Part shown: in pieces, positions 9,598-19,446 of the stretch
How the letters are laid out: each line of letters opens with the position of its first letter
Position numbering within the stretch: the stretch's first letter is position 1
DNA from: Roseburia sp. 1XD42-34
Lineage (GTDB): Bacteria > Bacillota > Bacilli > Bacillales > Amphibacillaceae
Direction: 5' to 3'
Assembly: GCF_009917385.1 (NCBI RefSeq)
Contig: NZ_QWLJ01000003.1
Span: 1 to 64,000 of the forward strand
Length of the DNA stretch: 64,000 nucleotides
Made by a program: the position numbers and the translations under genes
Notes under the pieces: generated by a model
Seen by the model: the letters and a program-made list of their open reading frames with translations, nothing else
The model's database searches: none
Told to the model about the DNA's origin: nothing

Positions 9598-11601
9598 TTA
9601 ATTTAAAAGTGATTCTACATGCTTAATAACATTTTCAACTGTAAATCCGTATTCTTCCATTACTTTCTCGCCTTTTGCAGAGGCTCCGAATGTTTCTATT
9701 CCGATAACTTTTCCGTGTTCACCAACATATCTTTCCCAACCGAATGGAGAAGCCATTTCGATAGCAACACGTTTTTTAATAGCTGCTGGTAGAATTTGTT
9801 CTTGATAGCTCTTATCTTGGGCTTTAAAACGATCCCATGAAGGCATGCTAACAACACGCGCTTCGATGCCTTTTTCTTTTAGTTCTGCTTGCGCCCGAAC
9901 AGCTAATTGAACTTCAGACCCTGTTGCTAAAAGAATCACGTCAGGTGTTTCCCTTGCTGCCTCACTTATAATATAAGCGCCTTTCTTAACCCCTTCATAT
10001 GCATGTTCTTTTGTACCAGGTAACGTTGGTAAATTTTGTCTACTTAATACAAGCGCAGTTGGTGTATCTGTTGACTCTAAAGCCAAACGCCAAGCAGCTT
10101 GAGTTTCATTACCATCAGCAGGTCGAATAAGCGATAATCCAGGCATTGCCCTTAACGAAGCCAATTGTTCAATTGGTTCATGGGTGGGTCCATCTTCTCC
10201 CACTGCTATTGAATCATGTGTAAATACGTAGGTAACGGGTGTATTCATAATGGAAGCAAGGCGAATGGATGGGCGTAAGTAATCACTAAACACAAAGAAA
10301 GTACCCGCAAACACGTGTAAACCTCCGTGTAATGCCATCCCATTTAAAGCAGCTCCCATTGCATGTTCACGTACACCAAACCAAATATTACGACCGGCAT
10401 AATTATCCTTTGAGAAATCACCTTCATCGTTCATGGTTGTTTTATTGGAGCCAGCTAAGTCAGCACTGCCTCCAAAGAAATTTGGAACAGTTTTAGCAAT
10501 CGCATTTAGTATTTTCCCAGAGGATGCTCTCGTTGCTAGTGTATCCTCCTCTGGTTCAAAGTCTGGCAATTCCTTATCCCAATCAACTGGAAGTTTACCA
10601 TGAAGTGCAAGCTCAAACTCCTCAGCCCGTTCTGGATATCTTTCTTTATACATTGCTAACTGCTGATTCCACTTTTCTTCAGCCTCGACACCCTTTTGGA
10701 CAATTTTTTGATTAAAATCCGCATATACTTCTTCAGGTACATAAAAATCTTCATGTGTCCACTTATAATATTCTTTTGTCAGCTTAACCTCATCTTTTCC
10801 TAAAGGAGCACCGTGAGAAGCTGCAGAAGCAGATTTATTTGGCGATCCGTATCCAATTACTGTTTTCACTTCAATTAACGTGGGCTGTTCGTGGTTTTCT
10901 TGGGCAGCTTTAATTGCTTGTCTGATGGCATCGACATCATTGCCATCTTTCACCGTTAAAACTTGCCAACCATAAGCTGTAAATCGCTGTTCAATATCCT
11001 CAGAGAAAGAACGGTTTAAATCTCCATCTAAGGAAATATCATTGGAATCATAAAGCGCAATCAGTTTTCCTAAACCTAAATGCCCTGCAAGAGAAGCAGC
11101 TTCATGAGAAATCCCTTCCATTAAATCGCCATCACTAACTAACGCATATGTGTAATGATCGACAATTGATAAATCCTCTTGATTAAATTTAGCAGCTAAA
11201 TGAGCTTCTGCCATAGCCATACCAACAGCCATACCGATACCTTGTCCCAAAGGACCAGTAGTTGCCTCTACCCCATCAGTATGATGAACTTCAGGGTGAC
11301 CTGGCGTTTTTGAACCCCATTGGCGAAATGATTTTAAATCATCTATGGATACGTCATATCCTGATAAATGAAGCAAGCTATATAATAACATCGATCCATG
11401 TCCTGCAGACAAAATAAACCGATCCCGGTTAAACCATTTCGAATGCTTAGGGTTATGGTTCATAAAGTCTGTCCACAGCGTATAAGCCATCGGTGCTGCC
11501 CCCATTGGAAGACCAGGGTGACCCGAATTTGCATGTTCAATAGCATCAATAGATAAAGTTCTAATTGTATTGATAGATTGTTGCTCGATCGTATTTGCCA
11601 T
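9598..11601 (-). CDS. tkt: Transketolase
   Basis: Thiamine-diphosphate enzyme of the non-oxidative pentose phosphate pathway that moves two-carbon ketol units between sugar phosphates. At 667 residues it is full length. The diphosphate-binding segment begins [13 protein letters not shown], and [19 protein letters not shown] lies near the N-terminus. The central pyrimidine domain has GVREHAMG, and [12 protein letters not shown] is the transketolase signature. It stands between ynzC and sirA as in B. subtilis, with its own terminator. A roughly 65-bp degenerate copy of codons for its N-terminal region lies 600 bp upstream (see 12156-12221). Confidence 0.97.
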   Translation of the reverse strand: MANTIEQQSINTIRTLSIDAIEHANSGHPGLPMGAAPMAYTLWTDFMNHNPKHSKWFNRDRFILSAGHGSMLLYSLLHLSGYDVSIDDLKSFRQWGSKTPGHPEVHHTDGVEATTGPLGQGIGMAVGMAMAEAHLAAKFNQEDLSIVDHYTYALVSDGDLMEGISHEAASLAGHLGLGKLIALYDSNDISLDGDLNRSFSEDIEQRFTAYGWQVLTVKDGNDVDAIRQAIKAAQENHEQPTLIEVKTVIGYGSPNKSASAASHGAPLGKDEVKLTKEYYKWTHEDFYVPEEVYADFNQKIVQKGVEAEEKWNQQLAMYKERYPERAEEFELALHGKLPVDWDKELPDFEPEEDTLATRASSGKILNAIAKTVPNFFGGSADLAGSNKTTMNDEGDFSKDNYAGRNIWFGVREHAMGAALNGMALHGGLHVFAGTFFVFSDYLRPSIRLASIMNTPVTYVFTHDSIAVGEDGPTHEPIEQLASLRAMPGLSLIRPADGNETQAAWRLALESTDTPTALVLSRQNLPTLPGTKEHAYEGVKKGAYIISEAARETPDVILLATGSEVQLAVRAQAELKEKGIEARVVSMPSWDRFKAQDKSYQEQILPAAIKKRVAIEMASPFGWERYVGEHGKVIGIETFGASAKGEKVMEEYGFTVENVIKHVESLLN

Positions 11602-11705
11602 ATTAAAGTTAGCCCCTTTCGTAATTCATAACTATCTTCATTCTATAATGAAACCTACTTTGTCACAAGTGAAACCATGCACTTATAACAAAATAGGCTC
11701 ATTCG

Positions 11706-11939
11706 TTAATTTTTGTTCTTCTTTTGTAAATCCTTTACTTTTTTTGGTGTCACATCATTTCCATCAGGATCTACTACCTTCATTGTTTTAAACTGATTCT
11801 TGAAAGAATGTCTTACACCTTGCAAATATTCATGCCGCAGTTTTTTTTGTTCATTTTGTTCGGAAATCGTAAGACCATCTGCTTTTGATTTTCTTGCAAG
11901 TTGATTGATTCGTGCTATTTTATCTTTTGAGAGCATCAT
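11706..11939 (-). CDS. ynzC: YnzC, DUF896 protein
   Basis: A 77-residue, highly charged helical protein of the DUF896/YnzC family. It starts MLSKDKIARINQLARKSK and has the KKLRHEYLQGVRHSFKNQF core typical of the family. The ribosome site AGGGAGG precedes two in-frame ATGs; the second (11936) has the better spacing. In B. subtilis ynzC ends the SOS-induced yneA-yneB-ynzC operon. Here a terminator and a transketolase relic lie between yneB and ynzC, so SOS read-through is doubtful. Function unknown. Confidence 0.88.
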   Translation of the reverse strand: MMLSKDKIARINQLARKSKADGLTISEQNEQKKLRHEYLQGVRHSFKNQFKTMKVVDPDGNDVTPKKVKDLQKKNKN

Positions 11940-12075
11940 TTTACCTCCCTAAATATTAATTGCTAATTCTCTGATTTTCTAATGCACCATAAATATTATC
12001 TATTATGGCTATTTGACAATGGATTACGTCATGATAAAACAGGTACAGTTGGCTTGGATTTATTTACAGTAACAC

Positions 12076-12105
12076 AGAAAAAAGACAAGTGCAAAAAACT
12101 TGTCT
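12076..12105 (-). terminator. Intrinsic terminator between yneB and ynzC
   Basis: On the minus strand GACAAGT pairs with ACTTGTC around a T-rich loop and is followed by TTTTTTC. It would end the yneA-yneB transcript before ynzC. Confidence 0.7.
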
Positions 12106-12155
12106 GACTTGAATCTGCAGGTTCTGACGTATGGTGAATTTCACTCTTTAAGCTT

Positions 12156-12221
12156 CATTTTCGAATGCTTAACGTTATGGTTCGTAAAGTCCGTCCACAG
12201 CGTATAAGCCATTGGTGCTCC
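12156..12221 (-). pseudogene. Transketolase gene fragment (relic)
   Basis: About 65 bp match the tkt segment at about 11438-11503 with only a handful of differences. On the minus strand it reads [15 protein letters not shown], against [15 protein letters not shown] in the intact gene. No flanking tkt sequence continues on either side. It is a relic of a partial duplication or of a second tkt gene. The remainder of 11940-12345, apart from the terminator, shows nothing recognisable. Confidence 0.8.
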
Positions 12222-12345
12222 GCGTCATAAATTAGGAATCTTCCAATCTTTCATAGAGGTAATTATCTCTAATTTTAATAGATGGTAGCCACAGCGGATT
12301 CAACTGCAGCCGTGATTTTATTCTTAGCTTTTTAAATAATCATAG

Positions 12346-13105
<760 letters not shown>

Positions 13106-13128
13106 CCAATAGCCCTCCTTCATAAAAT

Positions 13129-13205
13129 GGAACTTTTGTTCGCTTTTGTAATTTTATTATACACGAACGTATGATCCTGTCAAGCGTTTTTCGAACGAAT
13201 GTTTG
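13129..13205. promoter_or_regulatory. lexA/yneA SOS control region with three LexA boxes
   Basis: Three sites fit the Bacillus LexA consensus CGAACnnnnGTTCG. They are GGAACTTTTGTTCG at 13129-13142, CGAACGTATGATCC at 13164-13177 and CGAACGAATGTTTG at 13192-13205. On the minus strand a promoter TTGACA (13178-13183), 16 bp, TATAAT (13156-13161) drives the peptide and yneB. The middle LexA box lies wholly inside its spacer. The third box is nearest lexA. Three boxes between lexA and yneA is also the B. subtilis arrangement. Confidence 0.88.
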
Positions 13206-13267
13206 CGTAACGTTTTATCTAATGGTAAACTAAGGATAATTAATCTTATGTGCGAGGTGATAGATTC

Positions 13268-13891
13268 ATGACTAAACTTTCCAAAAGGCAGCAAATGATT
13301 TTAGATTATATAAAAGATGAAGTAATGCAGAAAGGTTATCCGCCATCTGTGAGAGAAATTGCAAAGGCCGTGGGGTTAGCATCTAGTTCAACCGTTCATG
13401 GTCATTTAGCAAGAATTGAAGACAAAGGATATATACGAAGAGACCCTACCAAACCTAGAGCCATTGAAATCTTAGATTTCAGAGAAGATAATTCCATCCC
13501 GAAAGAAGAAGCTCGCTATGCACCTGTAATAGGAAAAGTTACTGCTGGTTTGCCGATCACAGCGGTGGAAAACATTGAAGAATTTATTCCATTACCGGCA
13601 AACAGTGCTGGGCCTGATGATAATTTATTTGTTTTAATCATAGAAGGAGAAAGTATGATTGAAGCTGGGATTTTGGACGGCGATATGGTAATTGTAAAAC
13701 AGCAGAATACTGCACAAAACAGTGATATTGTTGTTGCTATGACAGCAGAAAATGAGGCGACTGTGAAACGGTTTTTTAAAGAAAAGGATCATATACGCTT
13801 GCAACCAGAAAACGCAACAATGGAGCCTCTCATTTACGATAACGTGACTATTTTAGGAAAGGTTATTGGATTATACCGCAATTTACATTAA
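13268..13891 (+). CDS. lexA: LexA, SOS repressor
   Basis: A 207-residue repressor of the SOS regulon. An N-terminal winged helix (about residues 1-65, with [20 protein letters not shown]) binds DNA. The C-terminal latent protease has the self-cleavage bond Ala93-Gly94 (VTAGLP), nucleophile Ser129 (GESMI) and Lys144 (VIVKQQ). The start at 13268 is chosen from GAGGTGAT upstream and from the family start MTKLSKRQQ. It is divergent from the yneA-position peptide and yneB and is autoregulated through the shared boxes. A hairpin terminator begins at its stop codon. Confidence 0.97.
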   Translation: MTKLSKRQQMILDYIKDEVMQKGYPPSVREIAKAVGLASSSTVHGHLARIEDKGYIRRDPTKPRAIEILDFREDNSIPKEEARYAPVIGKVTAGLPITAVENIEEFIPLPANSAGPDDNLFVLIIEGESMIEAGILDGDMVIVKQQNTAQNSDIVVAMTAENEATVKRFFKEKDHIRLQPENATMEPLIYDNVTILGKVIGLYRNLH

Positions 13892-13915
13892 AAACTGCCA
13901 AACGGCAGTTTTTAA
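13890..13915 (+). terminator. Intrinsic terminator after lexA
   Basis: AAAACTGCC pairs with GGCAGTTTT around a short loop and continues into T-rich sequence; it starts at the lexA stop codon. Confidence 0.85.
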
Positions 13916-13943
13916 TGTATGAGGCAATTCCTGCTAATAAAAA

Positions 13944-13987
13944 TACAGCACTACCTTTTTTAGGGTATAGCGCTGTTATATTTTTTG
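13944..13987. terminator. Second, bidirectional terminator
   Basis: ACAGCACTACC pairs imperfectly with GGGTATAGCGCTGT. It is followed by ATATTTTTT on the plus strand and by ATTTTTAT on the minus strand. It lies between lexA and the catalase pseudogene that point toward each other. Confidence 0.6.
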
Positions 13988-14024
13988 TTTATTTACGAAC
14001 TATCTTGTATGTGGATCAGTAAGA

Positions 14025-14860
14025 TCATCCGAGGTGCGTAATGCCCATAAAGGTGTATTGTAAATATACTTTGGCGCTGGCTTTAGATACGAAATTGAAC
14101 CGAATGCAATAGGTTTTTCGAATAATTAAAGTATCCGTATCCATACTTCTTCCATGAGCCCACTTTCCATTGCCACTCGCATCTCCTTGAGAAAAATGGA
14201 ACAAGGCATAGGAGACTTGTTGCTTTTCTAATTCTCTAGGAAAAGTACTTAGTACAACGATATTATCCTTCTCTTCCAACTCACAAATTGTGGCATACCA
14301 CTGATTTTGATGCATGGTGTCTCTTGCTAATAACCAAGATAGCATATCGCGTACACCGCTATTGTTCGTCATTTCGTATAAGCGAGCAACTTGTGATCAT
14401 CTTTGTGACTCTGCGTTTAGATTCGTCCTAAAATCAGCTAATAAATTTCCGTTAGCAATGATGTAATCTGAAGTCCTTCTGTTTCCAACACTGTCTGCAG
14501 GCATCGCGACTAAACCAGAAACAATCGCTTGCTGAGGATTTGAACCACCTAAAATCGCATCAATTAAAGGACCCTTCGCAGCATCCTATAATTCAACATC
14601 GGGTGCATCATCTAGTAACCTTGCAATCATTGTAGCTATCATTTCAACATGAGTAATTTCCTCTGTTCCTGTATCCATTAACAAGTCTTTGTACTTCCCG
14701 TTTCCCCTTACACTCCATCCTTTGCATCATAACAGATATCTCCCCAAACTGTCCGCCAAATATTTCTAGAAGTTTTTTCGCATAGACGGGATCGGGCGTT
14801 CAGAATTAGCATGGTATTGTAATTCTTTTACGTGATAAAACAAATTTTTCTCACTTTCCA
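14025..14860 (-). pseudogene. Manganese catalase, decayed
   Basis: Read on the minus strand in mixed frames, this stretch gives the pieces of a dimanganese catalase. They are FYHVKELQYHAN, IFGGQFGEISVMMQ, LLMDTGTEE, HVEMIATMIARLL, a long middle part, and a C-terminal fragment of about 115 codons (14025-14372) with FHFSQGDASGNGKWAHGRSM. At least one in-frame stop (14586-14588) and several frameshifts break it, so no full-length enzyme can be made. The remaining C-terminal frame could be mistaken for a gene. It lies just downstream of cotJC, which belongs to the same superfamily but is intact and shorter. Confidence 0.88.
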
Positions 14861-15010
14861 TGTCACATATCTTACATCCTATACCATTGCTTCATTCTTC
14901 CTACATAATAAAACTTTTATTCCTAAAAGCTGTAGCCAGTTAAAGTCCTTGTTTTCATACTGAAACAGTTAATTAATATGACCTTTTCATTTTATTCAAA
15001 CTGTTTGGTT

Positions 15011-15580
15011 TTAAAATATTTTCTTCGCATCCCTATCTTCCTTTAATATTTCTACAGCTTCTCTAAAACGTTGCGAGTGAACAACTTCTCTTTCCCGTAA
15101 AAACTTCAAACTATCATTTAAATCGGGATCATCAGACATATCAATAATCCATTGGTATGTCGCCCTTGCTTTTTCTTCCGCTGCAATATCTTCATATAAA
15201 TCAGCAATCGGATCTCCTTTTGCCTGAATATAAGTAGCTGTAAATGGTACACCCGCTGCATTATGATAAAACAATGCTCTGTCGTGATCCACGAAGTGCT
15301 CTCCAATACCTGCTTGCTTTAATTGTTCAGGCGTTGCATCTTTTGTTAATTTATAAACCATTGTGGCAATCATTTCCAGATGTGCAAACTCCTCTGTTCC
15401 AATATCATTAAGCAGTCCTACTACTTTACCCGGGATCGTGTAACGCTGATTTAAATAACGAAGCGCTGCAGCGAGTTCACCATCTGCTCCTCCATATTGC
15501 TCGATAAGAAATTTCGCTAGCATTGGATTACATGTGCTCACCTTTACAGGATATTGCAGCTTTTTTTCGTAATACCACAT
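15011..15580 (-). CDS. cotJC: CotJC, spore coat protein of the manganese catalase family
   Basis: A 189-residue ferritin-like protein with the glutamate/histidine motifs of dimanganese catalases (GTEEFAHLEMIATMVYKL; EEKARATYQW; REREVVHSQRF). It starts MWYYEKKLQYPVKVST, typical for CotJC. It is the last gene of cotJABC, a mother-cell operon that is sigma-E-dependent in B. subtilis; the products enter the spore coat and may remove peroxide. The spacing to cotJB is 39 bp. All metal-ligand motifs are intact. Confidence 0.95.
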   Translation of the reverse strand: MWYYEKKLQYPVKVSTCNPMLAKFLIEQYGGADGELAAALRYLNQRYTIPGKVVGLLNDIGTEEFAHLEMIATMVYKLTKDATPEQLKQAGIGEHFVDHDRALFYHNAAGVPFTATYIQAKGDPIADLYEDIAAEEKARATYQWIIDMSDDPDLNDSLKFLREREVVHSQRFREAVEILKEDRDAKKIF

Positions 15581-15619
15581 TTGGTTTCCCCCTATCCACT
15601 AGATGTTGTTTTCCATTTA

Positions 15620-15883
15620 CTAAACTTGCCATGGCCAAGGTGTGTCTTTCCAATTCCATGGATAGTCGGAAAAACTTTTCCCAAAATGCATGAGTGGTCC
15701 AAACTGCTTTTCAAAATCAATTTTTAACTGCATTGTTTTTTTAGATAGTTCGTTAAATTGTTGAATAGCTTCATAATCATTGGGATGGGTGTCTAAATAA
15801 AGGTTTAACTCAACTAGGACAAAATCGTTTGCTTGGATTTCCTCGAGTCGTTGGTAGTATTCGGGAGGCATTTGCTTATTCAC
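15620..15883 (-). CDS. cotJB: CotJB, spore coat protein
   Basis: An 87-residue coat protein, identical in length to B. subtilis CotJB. It has the conserved ends LEEIQANDFVLVELNLYLDTHP and PWNWKDTPWPWQV split around a helical middle. The start is a GTG at 15883 with AAAGGAGG eight bases upstream, which overlaps the end of cotJA by eight bases. Translation of the two is probably coupled. Its exact role in the coat is unknown. Confidence 0.93.
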   Translation of the reverse strand: MNKQMPPEYYQRLEEIQANDFVLVELNLYLDTHPNDYEAIQQFNELSKKTMQLKIDFEKQFGPLMHFGKSFSDYPWNWKDTPWPWQV

Positions 15884-16103
15884 CTTGATCGCCTCCTTTA
15901 TGAGGATTTGGATAAGGACTGTATAATTGAGGCCAAAGAGTACCATGATAGAGTGCTTCTTTTGGAGTGTTAAATTGCTTTAATCCATATGGTTGAAATC
16001 CCATATATAATTGGGGTGGCGTAGCGTAACTTTTCACTTTAATGGGTTTACATGGGTCATACGGACTTATATAAGGTTCCCAATATTTATACTGTGTGAA
16101 CAT
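15876..16103 (-). CDS. cotJA: CotJA, spore coat-associated protein
   Basis: A 75-residue proline- and tyrosine-rich coat protein, first gene of cotJABC. The start MFTQYKYWEPYISPYDPCKP follows GGAAGGAGG at a good distance, so the longer upstream frame was not used. It needs its partners for assembly into the coat in B. subtilis. The C-terminal codons overlap cotJB. Confidence 0.93.
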   Translation of the reverse strand: MFTQYKYWEPYISPYDPCKPIKVKSYATPPQLYMGFQPYGLKQFNTPKEALYHGTLWPQLYSPYPNPHKGGDQGE

Positions 16104-16516
16104 AATATCCTCCTTCCTTGTCATCCATTAATCATAATATGACGTTAACTTACATTTATTCATACAATAAGCAAAACTTAATGAACCCGTATTCGTCAAG
16201 CTATACTGCTTTTTTATACCTTTACAACTCATCAAACGCATCGTAAATTTTTTCCATATGTCAATTTTTATAAACATGTTGAAATGCTTTTGACTTAAGG
16301 GCTAGTGGATTCTACAATAAATGATGAACGTAAGATTGTTTTTTGTTAGAGCAATTGTGAATTACGTATGTCACTTTTAATTTTTCGTGAAAAAGCTTTA
16401 TAGAAAATGATATTTTGCAAGGAACAGAGTTTGAACCAAGTAATATTTATCACTTCACGTGAAGCTTAAAAATTTTCTCTTCAAATGACGATTTTTTCAA
16501 AAAAATCATTTTATAT
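16104..16516. other. Intergenic region upstream of cotJA
   Basis: AT-rich, with no gene on either strand. The cotJ promoter must lie at its left end, but no sigma-E element was assigned with confidence. Confidence 0.4.
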
Positions 16517-16966
16517 GAACAAAGTGCGGGGCGCGCGTTTAGCAACGTAGCGGATGGAACGAATCAACGAAAGATAAAGTGAACCTTCCATCAGCAGAGT
16601 TTTCTTCACCCCCGCTGATGGATAGTACCACAAGGGTATGACCTAATGGCCTTTGGACGAATCTGAGATTTAGGTGCTGTTACCTCTCGCTTCGACTTGT
16701 TCAGCTCAAATCTTCCATCCTTAGACCATGGGAGTTTACAACGCCTTTTTATGGGATAACAGAATCATGCCACTAAAACGGGGGTATACAGACGTCTAGG
16801 CAAAAAGCCCGTTTTTTAGTCGGCCTTCCTCTTACAGGCCAACCGATGAGGCCTTATTGGAGAGCCATTTCTAAAGTCACCTAGTTGCTGGGATCATGCG
16901 CAGGACTTGGGCTTTCGGTTATTTCGTTATCCCCAAGCACCTCATTTTATACTTTCTTATTTTTTG
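16517..16966 (-). repeat. Family 1 repeat, copy 1 (interrupted by family 2)
   Basis: One of five copies of a terminator-adjacent element; the others are at 26746, 44005, 53920 (inverted) and 62793. The end ATACTTTCTTATTTTT abuts the terminator at 16970. The other end starts GAACAAAG. It contains the CCACTAAAAC/GTTTTTTAGTCG arm. A family 2 element (16574-16760) splits it near the point where other copies read AAAGTTTTAGG. Confidence 0.82.
16574..16760 (+). repeat. Family 2 structured repeat, copy B (nested)
   Basis: It begins ATAAAGTGAACC, then a hairpin in which CATCAGC and GCTGATG flank a G/C-rich stem, followed by GGGTATGACCTAA, ATTTAGGTGCTGTTACC and the end TATGGGATAAC. It is inserted inside family 1 copy 1, which shows that the element can move. 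Confidence 0.82.
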
Positions 16967-16969
16967 AAA

Positions 16970-16993
16970 AAAACGAAGCACTTTTTGTGCTCC
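16970..16993 (-). terminator. Intrinsic terminator after the 80-aa gene
   Basis: On the minus strand GGAGCAC pairs with GTGCTTC around AAAAA and is followed by GTTTTTTTC. It begins at the stop codon of the gene at 16995. Confidence 0.85.
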
Positions 16994-16994
16994 G

Positions 16995-17237
16995 TCACCA
17001 TACAACGTTTCTAATCTCCTTTTCGCTCCCATAATCCACAGATTCTTCCTCTGATTGCGCTTTCAAAATAATGCTATTTACATTATCCAAATTAATGATT
17101 GTGTTTTTGCTTTTGTACCACTTGGAATCATATCTTTTTAAACTAAAGAAAAAGTCATTTTTGCTTTCTCGCTCTTCTTCTGTAACAATTTCAGTGCCAT
17201 CCGTCATAATAAACTTGATTGTATATTTTTCCATCAT
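16995..17237 (-). CDS. Hypothetical 80-aa protein
   Basis: A small acidic, probably all-beta protein (EKYTIKFIMTDGTEIV, then a stretch ending in LDNVNSIILKA). The ribosome site GGGGAGGTG lies just before the paired ATGs and a strong terminator follows, so it is likely a real single gene. No family was recognised. It is the first gene of the accessory stretch between cotJ and glnA. Confidence 0.6.
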   Translation of the reverse strand: MMEKYTIKFIMTDGTEIVTEEERESKNDFFFSLKRYDSKWYKSKNTIINLDNVNSIILKAQSEEESVDYGSEKEIRNVVW

Positions 17238-17951
17238 CTACACCTCCCCTTCTTTCTATGATACGATAAAATGAAGGAAATTTCCCATTTTCGATATCAT
17301 TGTTTTAAAAAAATTAATTTAAAGGCGAGAAAAAATGAAGCTGTTGGTTTTAATGTATAGATGCAAGATTTATTTCCACCGTTATATCCGATACTTATTT
17401 TTTCCATAATTAACGAGAAGATAAGGGTATAGACAAAAATTAGTCATACTGTACGAGATTAAAGTATTATGTTAGTTCACAGTATCAATAAAAGCAATTC
17501 AAACCTATGGCAGCAAAGGTAAGGAAATAAATAGATAGATAGGGGCTGGAGAAACTAAAATGGCCTCATGTTGCCAGATAGCATCAGCAAAAATAAAGTT
17601 AATCCTGTGCTTTTATTATTGATCGAGTAAAATATTGTAGTATTTAGAAGAAATATAAGATGATACTCTGTTTACCAGTATACTGTAACAATTAATATAG
17701 AAGCGGGGAAGTGTTTTGGTAAAAAGGCTTTAAAAAGTTAGCTTACATATAGATATATTCAATATTCTATCCTGGGAAAAGCTTAAAATTACAAAATATA
17801 AACTTCATTTACCCTCGTGTAAAATAAATAATGAGCAGCTCATATACACTATCATATTGCAGTTATACGAGAAAGGTAGAGACTTAGGAAGTATAGGCTT
17901 TACTCAGAGAAATAATAGGAAACTAGGATTTAGATCAGGAGATAGATACTT
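17238..17951. other. Gene-poor low-GC stretch
   Basis: No supported gene. A stop-free frame without a start codon runs from about 17730 to 17991 on the plus strand and includes LQLYEKGRDLGSIGF; it may be the remnant of a gene whose end overlapped the next ORF. Confidence 0.4.
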
Positions 17952-18530
17952 ATGCACGCTAAAAAAATTAGAGGTTGGAAAAGAAGAATAAAACAGCTTG
18001 AGACATGGAAAAAAGATAGTTATTTTCTTGATATTAATTCTTTAAGAATGTACGGAGTTGAATATAGAAAAATATTTAACTTTGATGAACGATATTGTAT
18101 CCCAGATTGGTTTAAGCGTGAAGTCGTATTAAGCTTTATTGATGTTTTTAAGCGTTGGGAAACTCAGGCAAAAGATGAATTTGAAGAGTTTTATATGTGC
18201 TTACACATTAATGAAACCGATATTTTCGCCTCTGAAATAATAATTGTTATTACAGACGCAATTAAAGTGTATAAGAGTAAGTTTAAGAAAGTTGAAAATT
18301 ATAAACCAAGGCCGGATTGGATTATTACGTTCGATAATAGAAAATGGAACCCATATTATCTTTATTCAGTCTGGCTGGAGGATGAGGTTAATTCACTATC
18401 TGACGCAGATAAAAGAAAACTAATGCAACATTTAGTGAGAGTGGATAAAAATAAAGTTAATTCTTCAGCACTAAAAGAGTATATTATTCGAGATTCTATT
18501 TTTTGGTGTTTAGATATTAACTATGCATAA
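17952..18530 (+). CDS. Hypothetical 192-aa protein
   Basis: A soluble protein rich in Lys, Trp and aromatic residues with very low GC. It starts MHAKKIRGWKRRIKQ after AGGAG. The KKIRGxKR opening recalls a small uncharacterised Bacillus family (possibly DUF3916), but this is a weak resemblance. It stands alone among IS and integrase debris and has base composition unlike the housekeeping genes, suggesting transfer. Function unknown. Confidence 0.55.
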   Translation: MHAKKIRGWKRRIKQLETWKKDSYFLDINSLRMYGVEYRKIFNFDERYCIPDWFKREVVLSFIDVFKRWETQAKDEFEEFYMCLHINETDIFASEIIIVITDAIKVYKSKFKKVENYKPRPDWIITFDNRKWNPYYLYSVWLEDEVNSLSDADKRKLMQHLVRVDKNKVNSSALKEYIIRDSIFWCLDINYA

Positions 18531-18624
18531 TACACATTGAAAGGTGTAACCATAAAGATCTTTTTTCATTTAGTCGGTGGATGGCTTGTCAGTAATAAAT
18601 ACAGCATTCGTAGCTCATACCCCT

Positions 18625-18670
18625 CCTTTTCATCAATTTGGAACGTTCCATCGGCAGATTGATGAAAAGG
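18625..18670. repeat. Perfect 13-bp inverted repeat with inner palindrome
   Basis: CCTTTTCATCAAT and its exact complement ATTGATGAAAAGG are separated by 20 bases that include GGAACGTTCC. It lies behind the 192-aa gene. It could be a terminator, but no T run follows; a binding or recombination site is also possible. Confidence 0.6.
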
Positions 18671-18798
18671 TTGTTGAATTTGAGAACAAAAAAGAGTCAC
18701 TTACATGAAGTCTGGGCTGCCACCGACCTGTAACTCCTCGATTAGGTTACAAAAGCTGATATTTGATATATAGCTTTTATTTAGATAGAAAAGCTCAT

Positions 18799-19446
18799 AA
18801 GCCCCCAAATGAACTTGGACACTAAGAGTACAATTTAATATAATACAAAATGTCAGGGAGGCTATCACTATGAAACGAACAAGACATTTTAAAGAATTTA
18901 AAACGCAAGTAATTAAAGAAGCAATGGAAACTGGGAAAACATCGGCTGTTGCACGTCGATATGAGCTCAATCCAAATATGTGAAAGAATACCTCCAAAAA
19001 TGCCAAATATGAATGCGCATATCGAATCATTCCATTGGATAATGGAAGATGATTGTATGTTTCGAGTTTGCAACCTATGAAAAAGCATATGAATCGATTA
19101 CAGATTTTACGGGCTTTTACAACCAACGACGCATTCCTTCAAGCATTGATGACTTAACACCATATGAATGTTATGAGTTATACAAGGAAAAGAAAGTAAA
19201 CATAAAGGAAATACGGGTTTAGCCCCCCTTCCATTTTTTCTTCCTTTTATCCTGCCTTTCAACATGCCAATGCTGGCATGGAATCAAGGGCGAAGGAGAG
19301 CGAAGGGCAAAGCCTTTACCCCTTGATGGAATGATAGCATTGGCTATCACCTTAGAAGGACTAAAGTGAAGGTAATTCATGAAAAATAACGAATTTCTAA
19401 ATAAAAGTTAGTTTAAGAGTGTTTTTGTCCAAAATTAGGGGGTTAA
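18799..19446 (+). mobile_element. IS3-family element, internally deleted
   Basis: The left end has GCCCCCAAATGAACTTGGAC. The right end read on the other strand has ACCCCCTAATTTTGGACA; both share the IS3-type ...CCCCC...TTGGACA end. Inside, an orfA start (MKRTRHFKEFKTQVIKEAM from 18870, with AGGGAGG upstream) runs for about 37 codons. It is then followed directly by the C-terminal integrase part of orfB (NMNAHIESFHW ... FYNQRRIPSS ... ELYKEKKV, ending about 19221). The DDE core is missing, so it cannot make its own transposase. Confidence 0.8.

Noticed and set aside
18701..19126. 141-codon minus-strand frame across the IS3 remnant
   Set aside because: It is the reverse-strand shadow of the orfA/orfB remnants, which match IS3 proteins on the plus strand.
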